A stretch of 64,000 nucleotides of DNA from Streptomyces nymphaeiformis (GTDB lineage: Bacteria; Actinomycetota; Actinomycetes; Streptomycetales; Streptomycetaceae), in NCBI RefSeq assembly GCF_014203895.1, contig NZ_JACHJY010000008.1, forward strand, positions 124,001 to 188,000, given 5' to 3'. Of the stretch, positions 34,101-40,654 are shown piece after piece. The notes beneath the pieces are model-generated. The model was not told the origin of the DNA and did not search any database. It saw only the letters and a list, made by a program, of their open reading frames with translations. A program made the translations under genes and the position numbers. How positions within the stretch are numbered: position 1 is the stretch's first letter; each line of letters starts with the position of its first letter.

Positions 34101-34285
34101 CCGAGGCAGGTCGTCTGGATCTCGACCCGCGGCGGTGCGAACTCGGGGAAGACGTCCACCCGCTGCTGGGGCAGCGACGTGATGCCCACGACCATCATCA
34201 CCGCGGCCGCGGCGACCACGAGGTAGCGGAAGCGCAGGCTGGACCGGACGATCCAGCGCATCAGGGTGCTGCGGTCCCCGGACAT
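31118..34285 (-). CDS. HME-type RND efflux permease (CusA/CzcA-like), second of pair
   Basis: The 1055-residue inner-membrane pump has the duplicated RND layout: a first transmembrane helix at 15-35 (YLVVAAAAVMMVVGITSLP), a large external loop, six helices from about 335 to 530, a second large loop and six helices from about 850 to 1040. TM4 carries ALGAVVDDAIIDVENI with the proton-relay acidic residues, and TM10-11 GIAARNGILMINHF. Sequence features such as DVFPEFAPPRVEIQT and SSIQLIFHEGTD are those of heavy-metal-efflux RND proteins. Its ATG shares the A of the preceding TGA stop (TGATG), so translation is coupled to the RND-adaptor fusion upstream. HME pumps normally need a periplasm and outer-membrane channel; none exists in this cell type. 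Substrate not known. Confidence 0.88.
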   Translation of the reverse strand: MSGDRSTLMRWIVRSSLRFRYLVVAAAAVMMVVGITSLPQQRVDVFPEFAPPRVEIQTTCLGLSTADVESLVTVPLEQSLNGLAGLDDLRSESIAQLSSIQLIFHEGTDIFTARQEVQERVQQVSHALPTWAAPPVIMPPVAATSRVMKIGMSSDDHSDQALMNMSMTAYWEVRARLLRVPGVANVSIFGERLKMMTVQVDPLRMQAHKVSLDDVMEATDGSVDSGLLKFTTGSVIGTGGWVETPTQRLGIRHVLPVVTPTDLSQVPVSAAGGGTVRLGDVARVEETHQPLGGSAIVGGDPGLLLIVEKLPWGDTPEITKNVEKAIATLEPGLPGIHFDTTVFQQQDFIHTAIDNLTQALVLGFLLVVVVLAAFLYEWRVALISLLTIPLSLMAAVLVLHWRGDTINTMALAGLVIALGAVVDDAIIDVENILRRLREHRKAGSDASVAKIILNASLEVRSPIVYATIIIVVATVPVFLLQGVAGSFFRTLAVSYTFAIIASMVVALTVTPALCLIMLRKAKVERRQSPLLRWLQTGYTAGLRRIVKRPVNAYLVSGVLAVVAALLVPQLSQSLLPSFKERDFLVHFITTPGTSVQEEQRMVSQLSREVRAIPGVRNVFGAHIGQAFLGDEIAGVNFGEGWIGIEPKADYDKTLTQIKETVARYAGMEQDVQTYLNERVDEVLTGSKYPIVVRLYGQDQKVLRAKGLELQEKISKIAGTDDVHADLQVEVPQVQVRVDVDKAAKYELKPGDVRRAASTLVAGEEVGDIFRDGRAYDTVVWSTPETRGNVAAISRLPIDTPSGATVPLGDVAQVVIEPQPNVIARENGSRHLDVNASVSGRGLSAVVSDVDKAIASTDFPRGYHTELLGEHEERQAAQRVLFYSAIFAALTIFVLLQVSFRSWRLALLSFLTLPMALVGGVLAVWIAGGNITLGSLVGFFTVLGIAARNGILMINHFQHLEEHEGMAFGPALVLRGARERLSPILMTSLATGLAVLPLVFLGNRPGHEIEYPLAVVIVGGLVTSTLLNLLVVPSLYLRFGKGFRRHRPQHEAAATH

Positions 34286-37200
34286 CAGTGCTCGCCGTCC
34301 GTCTTGTACTCGATGCCGAGGAGTTCGGCGGCCCCGACGGTCACGACGGGGGTGCCCTTCGGGAGACCGGACTTCACGACCGCGTCGTCCTTGCCGAACT
34401 TCCCCAGTTCGACGGGGGTCCGGACGTAGACGAAGGGCTTCGGGTTGGTGAAGGCGAAGGTCTTGCCCTCGGGGTCGTAGACCACCGCCTTCAGCGGGAT
34501 GAGGGTCTGCGGCGGTCCGGTGCCGTCCAGCGGCGCCTGACGCAGCGGCTCCGTCGTGATGTGGATCCGCGCGGCCGTGTCCTCGGCCAGGGTCAGACGG
34601 GGGATCTTCCCCTCCGGGACCTGCTCGATCTCGGCGGGCGGCTGCTCGGAGTGTTCGGCGGCCGAGGCCGAGGAGGAGTGCGAGTCGCCGCAGGCCGTCA
34701 GGCCCGCTCCACCGGCGAGCAGCAGCCCCGCGGTCGACAGGCCCACGGCCCACCGGCGCCCGGTGCGACGCCGGCCGGGCCCGCCGCGGGGCGCCTCCCG
34801 CCGCTCCTCCCGGCGTTCCGTCCTGCCGTCGTCCGTCGCCGTCACGTCCGGGGCCGGCCCTGCCGTCGACAGGTCGGGTTCCGGGCCGGTGCGGCGCTGC
34901 TCGCGGCCGCCGGGGGTGGAGAAGAAGCGGATGTAGAGGGCGGGCACGATGAACAGCGTGACGAGGGTCGAGGTGACGAGACCGCCCAGCACGACGACGG
35001 CCAGCGGGTGCAGCACCTCCATGCCCTCGACGGTTCCGAGGAAGACCGCGGGAAGCACCGCGACCGCCGTGGCCAGCGCGGTCAGCAGGACCGGGCCGAC
35101 CCGGTCGCGCGTGGCGTCGACGATGCGTCGCGGGTCGGCGGTCCCGTCCTCGCGCGGCTCGGTCTCCTGGTAGCCGCGGATCAGCAGCACCAGGTTGCGT
35201 ACGGCGATGCCCACCACGACCAGGAAGCCGCCGAGCGCGCCGATCGACGTGACGCCGTCGACGGCGAACGCGGTCAGCACGCCGCCGACACCGGCCAGCG
35301 GCAGGGCGAACAGGACGAGCGTCGCCGCGCGCCAGCTGCCGAAGGCCGACTGCAGGAGGAGGAAGGCGCCGAGCAGCGCGGCGGCCACCAGACCCGCGAT
35401 GCGCAGGTCCTGGCCCTGCTGGTGCGCGACGTCGCTCTGCACCTCGGCGTGGAACTCGTACGGCATCGGCATCGCCTGGACGCGGTTCCTGACGTCGTCG
35501 AGGACGGAGTTCAGATCGCGCCCGCTGACGTCGGCGACGACGTCGAGGCTGCGCGAGGTGGCGTCGTGCTCGATGACCGTCGGGTACGGCGTGACGCGGA
35601 CGGTGGCGATGTCGCCGAGGCGGACGTGCCCGCCGTTCGGCGTGTCGATCAGGAGGTCGTGGACCTTCTGCGGGGCGGAGCGCGTCCCGGGCGAGCCCCA
35701 CACCACGACGTCGAAGACCTTCTGCTCCTCGTACAGACTGCCCACCGGCAGCCCGGAGAAGTAGGTGGCGGCCGTGCGGCGGACGTCACCGGGCTTGACC
35801 CCGTGGCTCTGCGCCGCCGCGAGGTCGACCTTGACCTCGATGGTCGGCTCCTCGGCCACGGCCGGGACCTGCGGCCGGACGACTCCGGGGACCTGCGCGA
35901 GGACCTTGCTCACCTGCTCGGCCTGGTGCCGCAGCACGCCCAGGTCGTTGCCGTAGACGCGGACGACGACGGGCGGCCCGGCGCCGTCCTCGGCCCGGAC
36001 CTCGTCCAGGCGTGCCTGCGGGTACGTCACCACGTCGCTGTCGAGACCGGTCTGGTCGTGCATGGTGCGGTTGATCGCGGCGACGGTCCTGCCGTAGTCG
36101 GCCGAGCTCTTGAGGTTGACCCAGAACTCACCGGAGTTGACGTTGACGACCTGGTCGGACTCCCTGGCGCGGCCCACGTGGGCTCCGACGCTCTCGACGC
36201 CCGGCAGCGCGCGCAGCTGGTCGACGGCCGCCTGGCCGAGGCGGTCCATCTCCGGCAGCGACGTACCGGGCGGGGCCTCCACCTGGATCAGCAGCTCACG
36301 CTGGTGCAGGGCCGGGATGGGGGAGGCGCCGTCGAGCTGCGGCCACACCGCGAAGCCGGCGGCCACCAGCACGCCGGCCGCGACCAGCGCCCGGCCCGGC
36401 CGGAGCACGGTCTTGGGGCTGATCCGGTCGAAGCCGCGGTGGAGCACTCCGAGCAGCGGGTTGCGGGGGTGGCCGAGCCGGGTGCGCGCGAGCAGCAGGG
36501 CGGCCAGTACGGGCGTGAGGGTCAGGGCGACGACGGTGGAGGCGAGCACCGCGAGCACGTACGACAGGGCCAGCGGCCGGGCGAACGCTCCGCCCACCCC
36601 GTTCAGGAAGACGACGGGCACCACGGCGAGGAGCAGGATCAGCGTGGCGAAGAAGACGGGCCGCCGTACCGCCGCCGTGGCGTCGACCACGACGTCGGAC
36701 ACGGACCGGCGTTCACCGGAGCGCCTGCCTTCGCGCTCGAACTGTCTCTGGATGCGGTCGAATCCGATGACGATGTCGTCGATGACGGCGCCGAGGGCGA
36801 TCGCGAGCCCGGCCAGGACCATCATGTTGAAGGTCGAACCCTGGAGATAGAGCACCCACAGGGCGGTGATCTCCGCCATGGTGATCGAGACGAGGCTGAT
36901 CAGGGCGACGCGCCAGGAGAGGAAGTACAGGCCGAGCAGCACCGAGACGGCCGGCACGGCGACGAGGACCCACAGGCCCACGTTGTCGAGCGCCGTGTCG
37001 ACGAAGGACGCCGGCCGGTACACGTGGGTGTCGACGGTGATGCCGGACAGTCCGGGCTGGAGCGAGTTCATCGCCTCTTCGACGGCGTGCGTGACCTCAC
37101 GGGTGTTGGCGTCGGGGTACTTCTCGACCACCAGCATGATCCCGGGGCCGTCGCTCAGCATCACGTCGCCGATGAGGGGCTGGTGGTCCTCCACCACGGT

Positions 37201-38019
37201 CGCCACGTCACCGATGCGCAGTTGCTTGCTCGCCGTGTCCTCCACGGCCACCGAAGCCAGGTCCTGTGCCTTGGTGATGGGCAGCACGTGCTGGATCGCC
37301 AGACGCTGGCTCGGCGTGTCGATGAACCCGCCGGTGCCCGGCGTCGAGGCCTCCACGAAGGTCAGCGGCGACACCCACAGCGCGTTGCCCGTGGTGCGGA
37401 CCACCTGGTCGAGCGAGACGCCCCGGCTGGCCAGCTGCTGCGGGTCGATCTGGACCTGGAGCTGACGGTCCCGCTCACCCCAGATGACCACGTTCGCCAC
37501 GCCCGGGATGCCGAGCAGACGCGGCTTGATGTTCCACCGCGCGAGCACGGACATGTCGATGCGTGAGACGTCCTTCGAGGACAGCCCGATCATCATGACC
37601 CGGCTCGTCGACGACAGCGGCTGGATCATCACCGGCGGCTTGCCCACCTGGGGCAGGCCGCCCACCTGGATCAGGCGTTCCTGGACGGCCTGCCGGGCCT
37701 TCTGCTCGTTCGTGCCCGGTCCGAAGACCAGGTTGACGGACGACAGGCCGGGGGCGGACTCGGAGGTGATCTCGTCGAGCCATGCCACGCCGTTCAGCAG
37801 GTCCTGCTCCAGCGGGACGGTGATGAGCTGCTCGACCTCGGCAGCCGACAGGCCCGGCGCCTCGGTCTGGATCTGAACCTGCGTCGGGGCGAACTCCGGA
37901 AAGACGTCCGTCGACGCCGCCTTCGGGAGGTGGATGAAGCCCAGGGCCATCACGGCCGCCGCCACACCGAGGATCAGGTTTCGGAACGTAAGACTGAGGG
38001 AAAGGATTCTGTGGACCAC
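34285..38019 (-). CDS. HME-type RND permease fused to a lipoprotein-like adaptor domain
   Basis: The 1244-residue protein has a complete CusA-like RND permease in residues 1-1035 (DVFPEFAPTQVQIQTEAPG, TM4 LGAVIDDIVIGFDRI, TM11 GIAVRNLVLLIRGY). A charged Arg/Glu/Gly linker (about 1040-1090) leads to a thirteenth hydrophobic segment, VGLSTAGLLLAGGAG, ending in the lipobox-like LTACGDS (Cys1110). The final 130 residues resemble the beta-barrel/membrane-proximal part of RND periplasmic adaptors (PRLTLAEDTAARIHITTEPL, LIPLKAVVYDPEGKTFAF, VVTVGAAELLGIEYKTDG). The extra helix would place this domain outside the membrane beside the pump. An internal in-frame GTG at 34845 could start a separate lipoprotein but has no ribosome binding site. 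GTG 38019 is the start used. Confidence 0.85.
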   Translation of the reverse strand: MVHRILSLSLTFRNLILGVAAAVMALGFIHLPKAASTDVFPEFAPTQVQIQTEAPGLSAAEVEQLITVPLEQDLLNGVAWLDEITSESAPGLSSVNLVFGPGTNEQKARQAVQERLIQVGGLPQVGKPPVMIQPLSSTSRVMMIGLSSKDVSRIDMSVLARWNIKPRLLGIPGVANVVIWGERDRQLQVQIDPQQLASRGVSLDQVVRTTGNALWVSPLTFVEASTPGTGGFIDTPSQRLAIQHVLPITKAQDLASVAVEDTASKQLRIGDVATVVEDHQPLIGDVMLSDGPGIMLVVEKYPDANTREVTHAVEEAMNSLQPGLSGITVDTHVYRPASFVDTALDNVGLWVLVAVPAVSVLLGLYFLSWRVALISLVSITMAEITALWVLYLQGSTFNMMVLAGLAIALGAVIDDIVIGFDRIQRQFEREGRRSGERRSVSDVVVDATAAVRRPVFFATLILLLAVVPVVFLNGVGGAFARPLALSYVLAVLASTVVALTLTPVLAALLLARTRLGHPRNPLLGVLHRGFDRISPKTVLRPGRALVAAGVLVAAGFAVWPQLDGASPIPALHQRELLIQVEAPPGTSLPEMDRLGQAAVDQLRALPGVESVGAHVGRARESDQVVNVNSGEFWVNLKSSADYGRTVAAINRTMHDQTGLDSDVVTYPQARLDEVRAEDGAGPPVVVRVYGNDLGVLRHQAEQVSKVLAQVPGVVRPQVPAVAEEPTIEVKVDLAAAQSHGVKPGDVRRTAATYFSGLPVGSLYEEQKVFDVVVWGSPGTRSAPQKVHDLLIDTPNGGHVRLGDIATVRVTPYPTVIEHDATSRSLDVVADVSGRDLNSVLDDVRNRVQAMPMPYEFHAEVQSDVAHQQGQDLRIAGLVAAALLGAFLLLQSAFGSWRAATLVLFALPLAGVGGVLTAFAVDGVTSIGALGGFLVVVGIAVRNLVLLIRGYQETEPREDGTADPRRIVDATRDRVGPVLLTALATAVAVLPAVFLGTVEGMEVLHPLAVVVLGGLVTSTLVTLFIVPALYIRFFSTPGGREQRRTGPEPDLSTAGPAPDVTATDDGRTERREERREAPRGGPGRRRTGRRWAVGLSTAGLLLAGGAGLTACGDSHSSSASAAEHSEQPPAEIEQVPEGKIPRLTLAEDTAARIHITTEPLRQAPLDGTGPPQTLIPLKAVVYDPEGKTFAFTNPKPFVYVRTPVELGKFGKDDAVVKSGLPKGTPVVTVGAAELLGIEYKTDGEH

Positions 38020-38286
38020 GACGGGGTCCTGCCTTCCAGAGCGACTGCGCGTTCCGCCGAGCCGCTCCCGGACCCTCTTGGCAGGGTCTCACGAGAGCGT
38101 GGGATCACGCATCGGGCGGACGGCATACCGGGCGCCCGCACGGGGTCGTCCGTCCTGCTGCGCCATCAGTCGCCGGCTTCGACCGGCGAGGGGGAGGATT
38201 CCCGGCCATCGTCCTCACCGCGCGGTCGCGGGAGACGGACGGGCCGACCTCATATGCGCTGTGCCTATGTCGATAGATACGCCGTA

Positions 38287-38316
38287 AATGTACCCAGTAG
38301 GGGAAAACCCTGTCAA
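38287..38316 (-). promoter_or_regulatory. Strong promoter of the RND operon
   Basis: On the minus strand TTGACA (38316-38311), an 18-base spacer and TACATT (38292-38287) form a near-consensus vegetative promoter. The transcript would have a leader of about 260 bases before the GTG at 38019. Confidence 0.7.
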
Positions 38317-38324
38317 TGATTTCC

Positions 38325-38336
38325 CCCCTAAAGGGG
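38325..38336. promoter_or_regulatory. CCCCT-AA-AGGGG palindrome upstream of the RND promoter
   Basis: CCCCTAAAGGGG lies nine bases upstream of the RND -35 box and is extended by extra Cs on one side and CATA on the other. G/C tracts of this kind with flanking TA resemble operators of CsoR/RcnR-type metal sensors. No such regulator is encoded in the window, so the assignment is tentative. Confidence 0.35.
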
Positions 38337-38406
38337 CATACCGTGCGAGGGGTGTCACGGTCGGCGCCCCCCGGTTCCCGCCCCACAAGGGGTGCACGCG
38401 CGCTAG

Positions 38407-38426
38407 AATTGCAGAATTCTTCAATT
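38407..38426 (+). promoter_or_regulatory. ArsR-type operator, copy 1
   Basis: AATTGCAGAATTCTTCAATT is a 20-bp palindrome with a single mismatched pair. It overlaps the -10-like TAGAAT (38404-38409) of the operon starting at 38471, so binding would repress. Sites of the same pattern lie at 44725-44744 and 47497-47516, close to the two other ArsR genes. Confidence 0.7.
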
Positions 38427-38470
38427 CAGCAGATGTCGATCCTCAGAACTGTGCGGGCAGGGAGTGTGAC

Positions 38471-38650
38471 GTGAGCACGTTCGCGGAAGCGGTCGTGGAG
38501 AGGGTGCGCGCCGCGCGGGCGCGGCTGGCCGCGGCGTACGAGGACGGGGACGCCTACGGGGCGTCCCTCGCCCAGGACGAGCTGGAGGACGCGCTGCGGC
38601 TCGCCCGCAAGCACGGCATCGACACGGGCGACGAGGAGGGTGAGGGATGA
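38471..38650 (+). CDS. Small helical protein, first gene of the ArsR operon
   Basis: This 59-residue product (GTG start after GGGAG) is predicted to be one or two amphipathic helices: FAEAVVERVRAARARLAAA, then YGASLAQDELEDALRLARKHG, with an acidic tail. It has no cysteine or membrane segment. Its TGA overlaps the ArsR ATG (ATGA), so the two are translationally coupled. Codon use is that of a real gene. Function unknown; it may bind or modulate the ArsR protein, which is inference from coupling alone. Confidence 0.7.
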   Translation: MSTFAEAVVERVRAARARLAAAYEDGDAYGASLAQDELEDALRLARKHGIDTGDEEGEG

Positions 38651-39003
38651 GCCCCGCCCCCGTCCCGCTCTACCAGGCGAAGGCCGAGTTCTTCCGGATG
38701 CTGGGCCACCCGGTCCGGATCCGGGTCCTGGAACTCCTCAGTGACGGCCCGCTGCCCGTGCGGGAGTTGCTCGCGGCGATCGAGATCGAGCCGTCCAGCC
38801 TCTCCCAGCAGCTGGCCGTGCTGCGCCGGTCGGGCATCGTGACGGCGACCCGCGAGAGCTCGACCGTCGTGTACGAGCTCGCGGGCGGCGACGTGGCGGA
38901 GCTCCTCCTGGCCGCCCGCCGCGTCCTGTCGGGTCTGCTCGTCGGGCAGCAGGAGCTGCTGGCCGAACTGCGCGGGGCCGAGGAGCAGGAGGTGGGCGCG
39001 TGA
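38647..39003 (+). CDS. ArsR-family regulator, copy 1
   Basis: The 118-residue winged-helix repressor opens with PLYQAKAEFFRMLGHPVRIRVLELL and has a recognition helix in PSSLSQQLAVLRRSGIV and a wing TATRESSTVVYEL. It is a close paralogue of the ArsR proteins at 44279 and 47023 and resembles M. tuberculosis Rv0081. It contains no cysteine, so the classical ELCVC metal site is absent; it must sense something else or act through a partner. It overlaps the small genes on either side by ATGA and GTGA. The palindrome at 38407-38426 is its likely operator. It may also control the divergent RND operon. Confidence 0.88.
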   Translation: MSPAPVPLYQAKAEFFRMLGHPVRIRVLELLSDGPLPVRELLAAIEIEPSSLSQQLAVLRRSGIVTATRESSTVVYELAGGDVAELLLAARRVLSGLLVGQQELLAELRGAEEQEVGA

Positions 39004-39152
39004 CCGCGGAACCGGAGCACGGAGGCGGGGACACGGAGAAGTGGAAGGAGCGCGGCGTGATGCTGCGCGTCTTCGTGTACGTCTTCGCCACCCACCTGTT
39101 CGCCGGGTTCGTCTGGATCCTCTTCTACGTGGGCCAGCACGCCCAGAAGTGA
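39000..39152 (+). CDS. Single-helix membrane protein (DUF6126-like), 50 residues
   Basis: Start GTG 39000 overlaps the ArsR stop by GTGA. The product has a hydrophilic N-terminus of about 20 residues and one transmembrane helix, VFVYVFATHLFAGFVWILFYV, ending GQHAQK. The pattern (short charged head, FIYV-HLFAGF helix) fits small Streptomyces membrane proteins annotated DUF6126. It is the third gene of the ArsR operon and converges with the HyfG-like gene 19 bases away. Function unknown. Confidence 0.72.
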   Translation: MTAEPEHGGGDTEKWKERGVMLRVFVYVFATHLFAGFVWILFYVGQHAQK

Positions 39153-39171
39153 GGCCGCCCGGCTCCCGCCG

Positions 39172-40467
39172 TCACAGGTCGTTGCCCGCGTACGAGAGGT
39201 TGAAGCTCTTGTTGGTCAGGGGGAAGTCCGGGACGATCGTGTCGGCGAGGGCCAGGGGAAGCGCCGGCCAGTTGTAGAAGGACGGGTCGACCGGCTTCAC
39301 GCGGGCGAGCCGTCCGTCGGGGCCGAGCTCCACCCGCGTGGTGATCGTGCCGCGCCACCCCTCGACGGTGCCGACGCCGCTGCCGCCGGCCTGGCCCGGG
39401 GCCGGCGGGCCGCCCCACGTACCGGGGCCCAGGTCCTCCGCCAGGTGCTCGACGAGCGCGAGGGAGACGTCGCTCTCCTCGGCGCTGACCAGGAACCGGG
39501 CCGGCACGTCGCCGCCGTCGCGCACGGGTACGGAGACCTCGGTGTCGTACGCGGCGAAGGGATGCGCCACACGGGCGTCGGTCCCGGACAGGCCGCTCGC
39601 CCGGGCCACGTAGCCCAGGCAGCCCAGGTCCCGGGCCGCGTCGGCGGTGAGGACGGCGGTGCCGGTGAAGCGGTCGCGGACGGTGGAGTGCGCGAGGGCG
39701 AGGCCGGCGATCTCCCGGATGTCGCGACCGATGGCCGTGAGCCGCGCCGTGTCCGGGAGGGCGCGCAGGACCGCACCCCCGGGGACGACCCCGCCGCGCA
39801 GCAGCCGGTGGCCCGTGACCTCCGCGTCGAGGCGCAGGAGTTGCTCCCGTACCCGCTGGGCGTGGGCGTTGAGGATGCCGTGGCCGACGTCGTTGCAGAG
39901 CATGCCCAGGTCGGCGACGTGGTTGTGGAGGCGTTCGAGTTCGAGGAGGAGGGCGCGGGCGCGCCGGGCGGCCGCGGGCACGTGGGTGCCGGTGGCCTCC
40001 TCGACGGCGAGGCAGTAGGCGAGGGCGTGGCCGACGGGGATCTCGTAGACGCCGTCCCCCTCGACCTCCAGGAAGGGGTAGGGGCCCTCCTGTTCGGCGA
40101 ACGGCGGCGGGGCACCGGCGTCGGGACGCATCGGGTACCAGCCCTTGGGCCAGTGGAAGTGGCGGACCAGTCGGTGGGGCAGCGGGTGGTCGAGCGGGAC
40201 GACGCCGTGCAGGTCGCGCATCTCGCGTTCGAAGCGGCCGGCGGGGAAGGAGACGTCCGCCAGGCTCGGGATCTCGGGCTTGACCGGGTCCAGGCACACA
40301 TGGAGTTCGGTACGGCTGTCCGGTCGCCCCGCGACGAAGAGGTACACGACGCGGACGTGGTCCTCGTCGTGGTGGGCGGCGACGAGGGCGAGGCGGTGGC
40401 CCGCCCCGAGCAACCCGCCTGCCTGCCGGTGGAGTTCGTCGACGGCGGTCTCGTGGAGCGTACGCAT
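39172..40467 (-). CDS. HyfG/HycE-like large subunit (Rv0087-type), internally shortened and Cys-ligand-free
   Basis: The 431-residue protein combines an N-terminal complex-I 30-kDa/NuoC-like part (MRDLHGVVPLDHPLPHRLVRHFHWPKGWYP region) with a NuoD/HycE-like large-subunit part. Related proteins of about 490 residues have, after the VYEIPVG motif, about 60 residues including a VHAG segment and the first metal-ligand region; here VYEIPVG runs directly into HALAYCLAVEEATG, so this block appears deleted in frame. The C-terminus is FNLSYAGNDL instead of a CxxC motif. No pair of CxxC nickel ligands is present, so it cannot be a NiFe hydrogenase as read. It is last in the operon and probably part of a complex-I/Ehr-like membrane module, possibly defective. 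Confidence 0.78.
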   Translation of the reverse strand: MRTLHETAVDELHRQAGGLLGAGHRLALVAAHHDEDHVRVVYLFVAGRPDSRTELHVCLDPVKPEIPSLADVSFPAGRFEREMRDLHGVVPLDHPLPHRLVRHFHWPKGWYPMRPDAGAPPPFAEQEGPYPFLEVEGDGVYEIPVGHALAYCLAVEEATGTHVPAAARRARALLLELERLHNHVADLGMLCNDVGHGILNAHAQRVREQLLRLDAEVTGHRLLRGGVVPGGAVLRALPDTARLTAIGRDIREIAGLALAHSTVRDRFTGTAVLTADAARDLGCLGYVARASGLSGTDARVAHPFAAYDTEVSVPVRDGGDVPARFLVSAEESDVSLALVEHLAEDLGPGTWGGPPAPGQAGGSGVGTVEGWRGTITTRVELGPDGRLARVKPVDPSFYNWPALPLALADTIVPDFPLTNKSFNLSYAGNDL

Positions 40468-40471
40468 GGTC

Positions 40472-40654
40472 TCAGGGCCCTCCGATCGCCCGGGCGGCTT
40501 CGTGCACGGGCGAGACGAGCGGCAGCCGGTCGGAGACCCGCCCCGGAGCGCGTGCGGACTCCTCGCGGAGACAGGCGGGGGCGTACGCGCCCGCGGCGAC
40601 GAGCGGGACGGCGACGGGGGCCGTGAGGAGGAGGACGGTGGAGGCGGCGGTCAT
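40472..40654 (-). pseudogene. Probable HyfF-like antiporter subunit reduced to a 60-residue stub
   Basis: At the position where the operon type normally has a second antiporter-like subunit (HyfF/HycQ, about 490 residues) only 60 codons remain. The start (ATG sharing the A of the preceding TGA) and the hydrophobic opening TVLLLTAPVAVPLVAAGAYAP look like the first transmembrane helix of such a protein. The rest, EESARAPGRVSDRLPLVSP onward, is hydrophilic and ends in a stop five bases before the HyfG-like gene. This is either a remnant after a large internal deletion or an unrelated small membrane protein. Confidence 0.55.

Larger units (their letters stand above)
38020..38470. other. Divergent regulatory region of RND and ArsR operons (451 bases, no gene)
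   Basis: The stretch is locally AT-richer than its surroundings (38265-38330 and 38400-38430) and holds no convincing coding sequence; the open frames seen there lack codon bias. It contains the RND promoter, an interrupted C/G palindrome upstream of it, and the AATTGC palindrome overlapping the ArsR-operon -10 box, all listed separately. Confidence 0.7.

Noticed and set aside
31052..34429. Open frame of 1125 codons on the plus strand opposite the RND gene
   Set aside because: Low-complexity Gln/Arg/Asp-His sequence typical of an antisense shadow; the minus-strand RND protein is unmistakable.
34285..34845. Separate lipoprotein gene starting at GTG 34845
   Set aside because: No ribosome binding site and in frame with the RND permease; kept only as an alternative in the fusion entry.
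34288..37566. Open frame of 1092 codons on the plus strand opposite the RND-adaptor fusion
   Set aside because: Antisense shadow without any recognisable motif.
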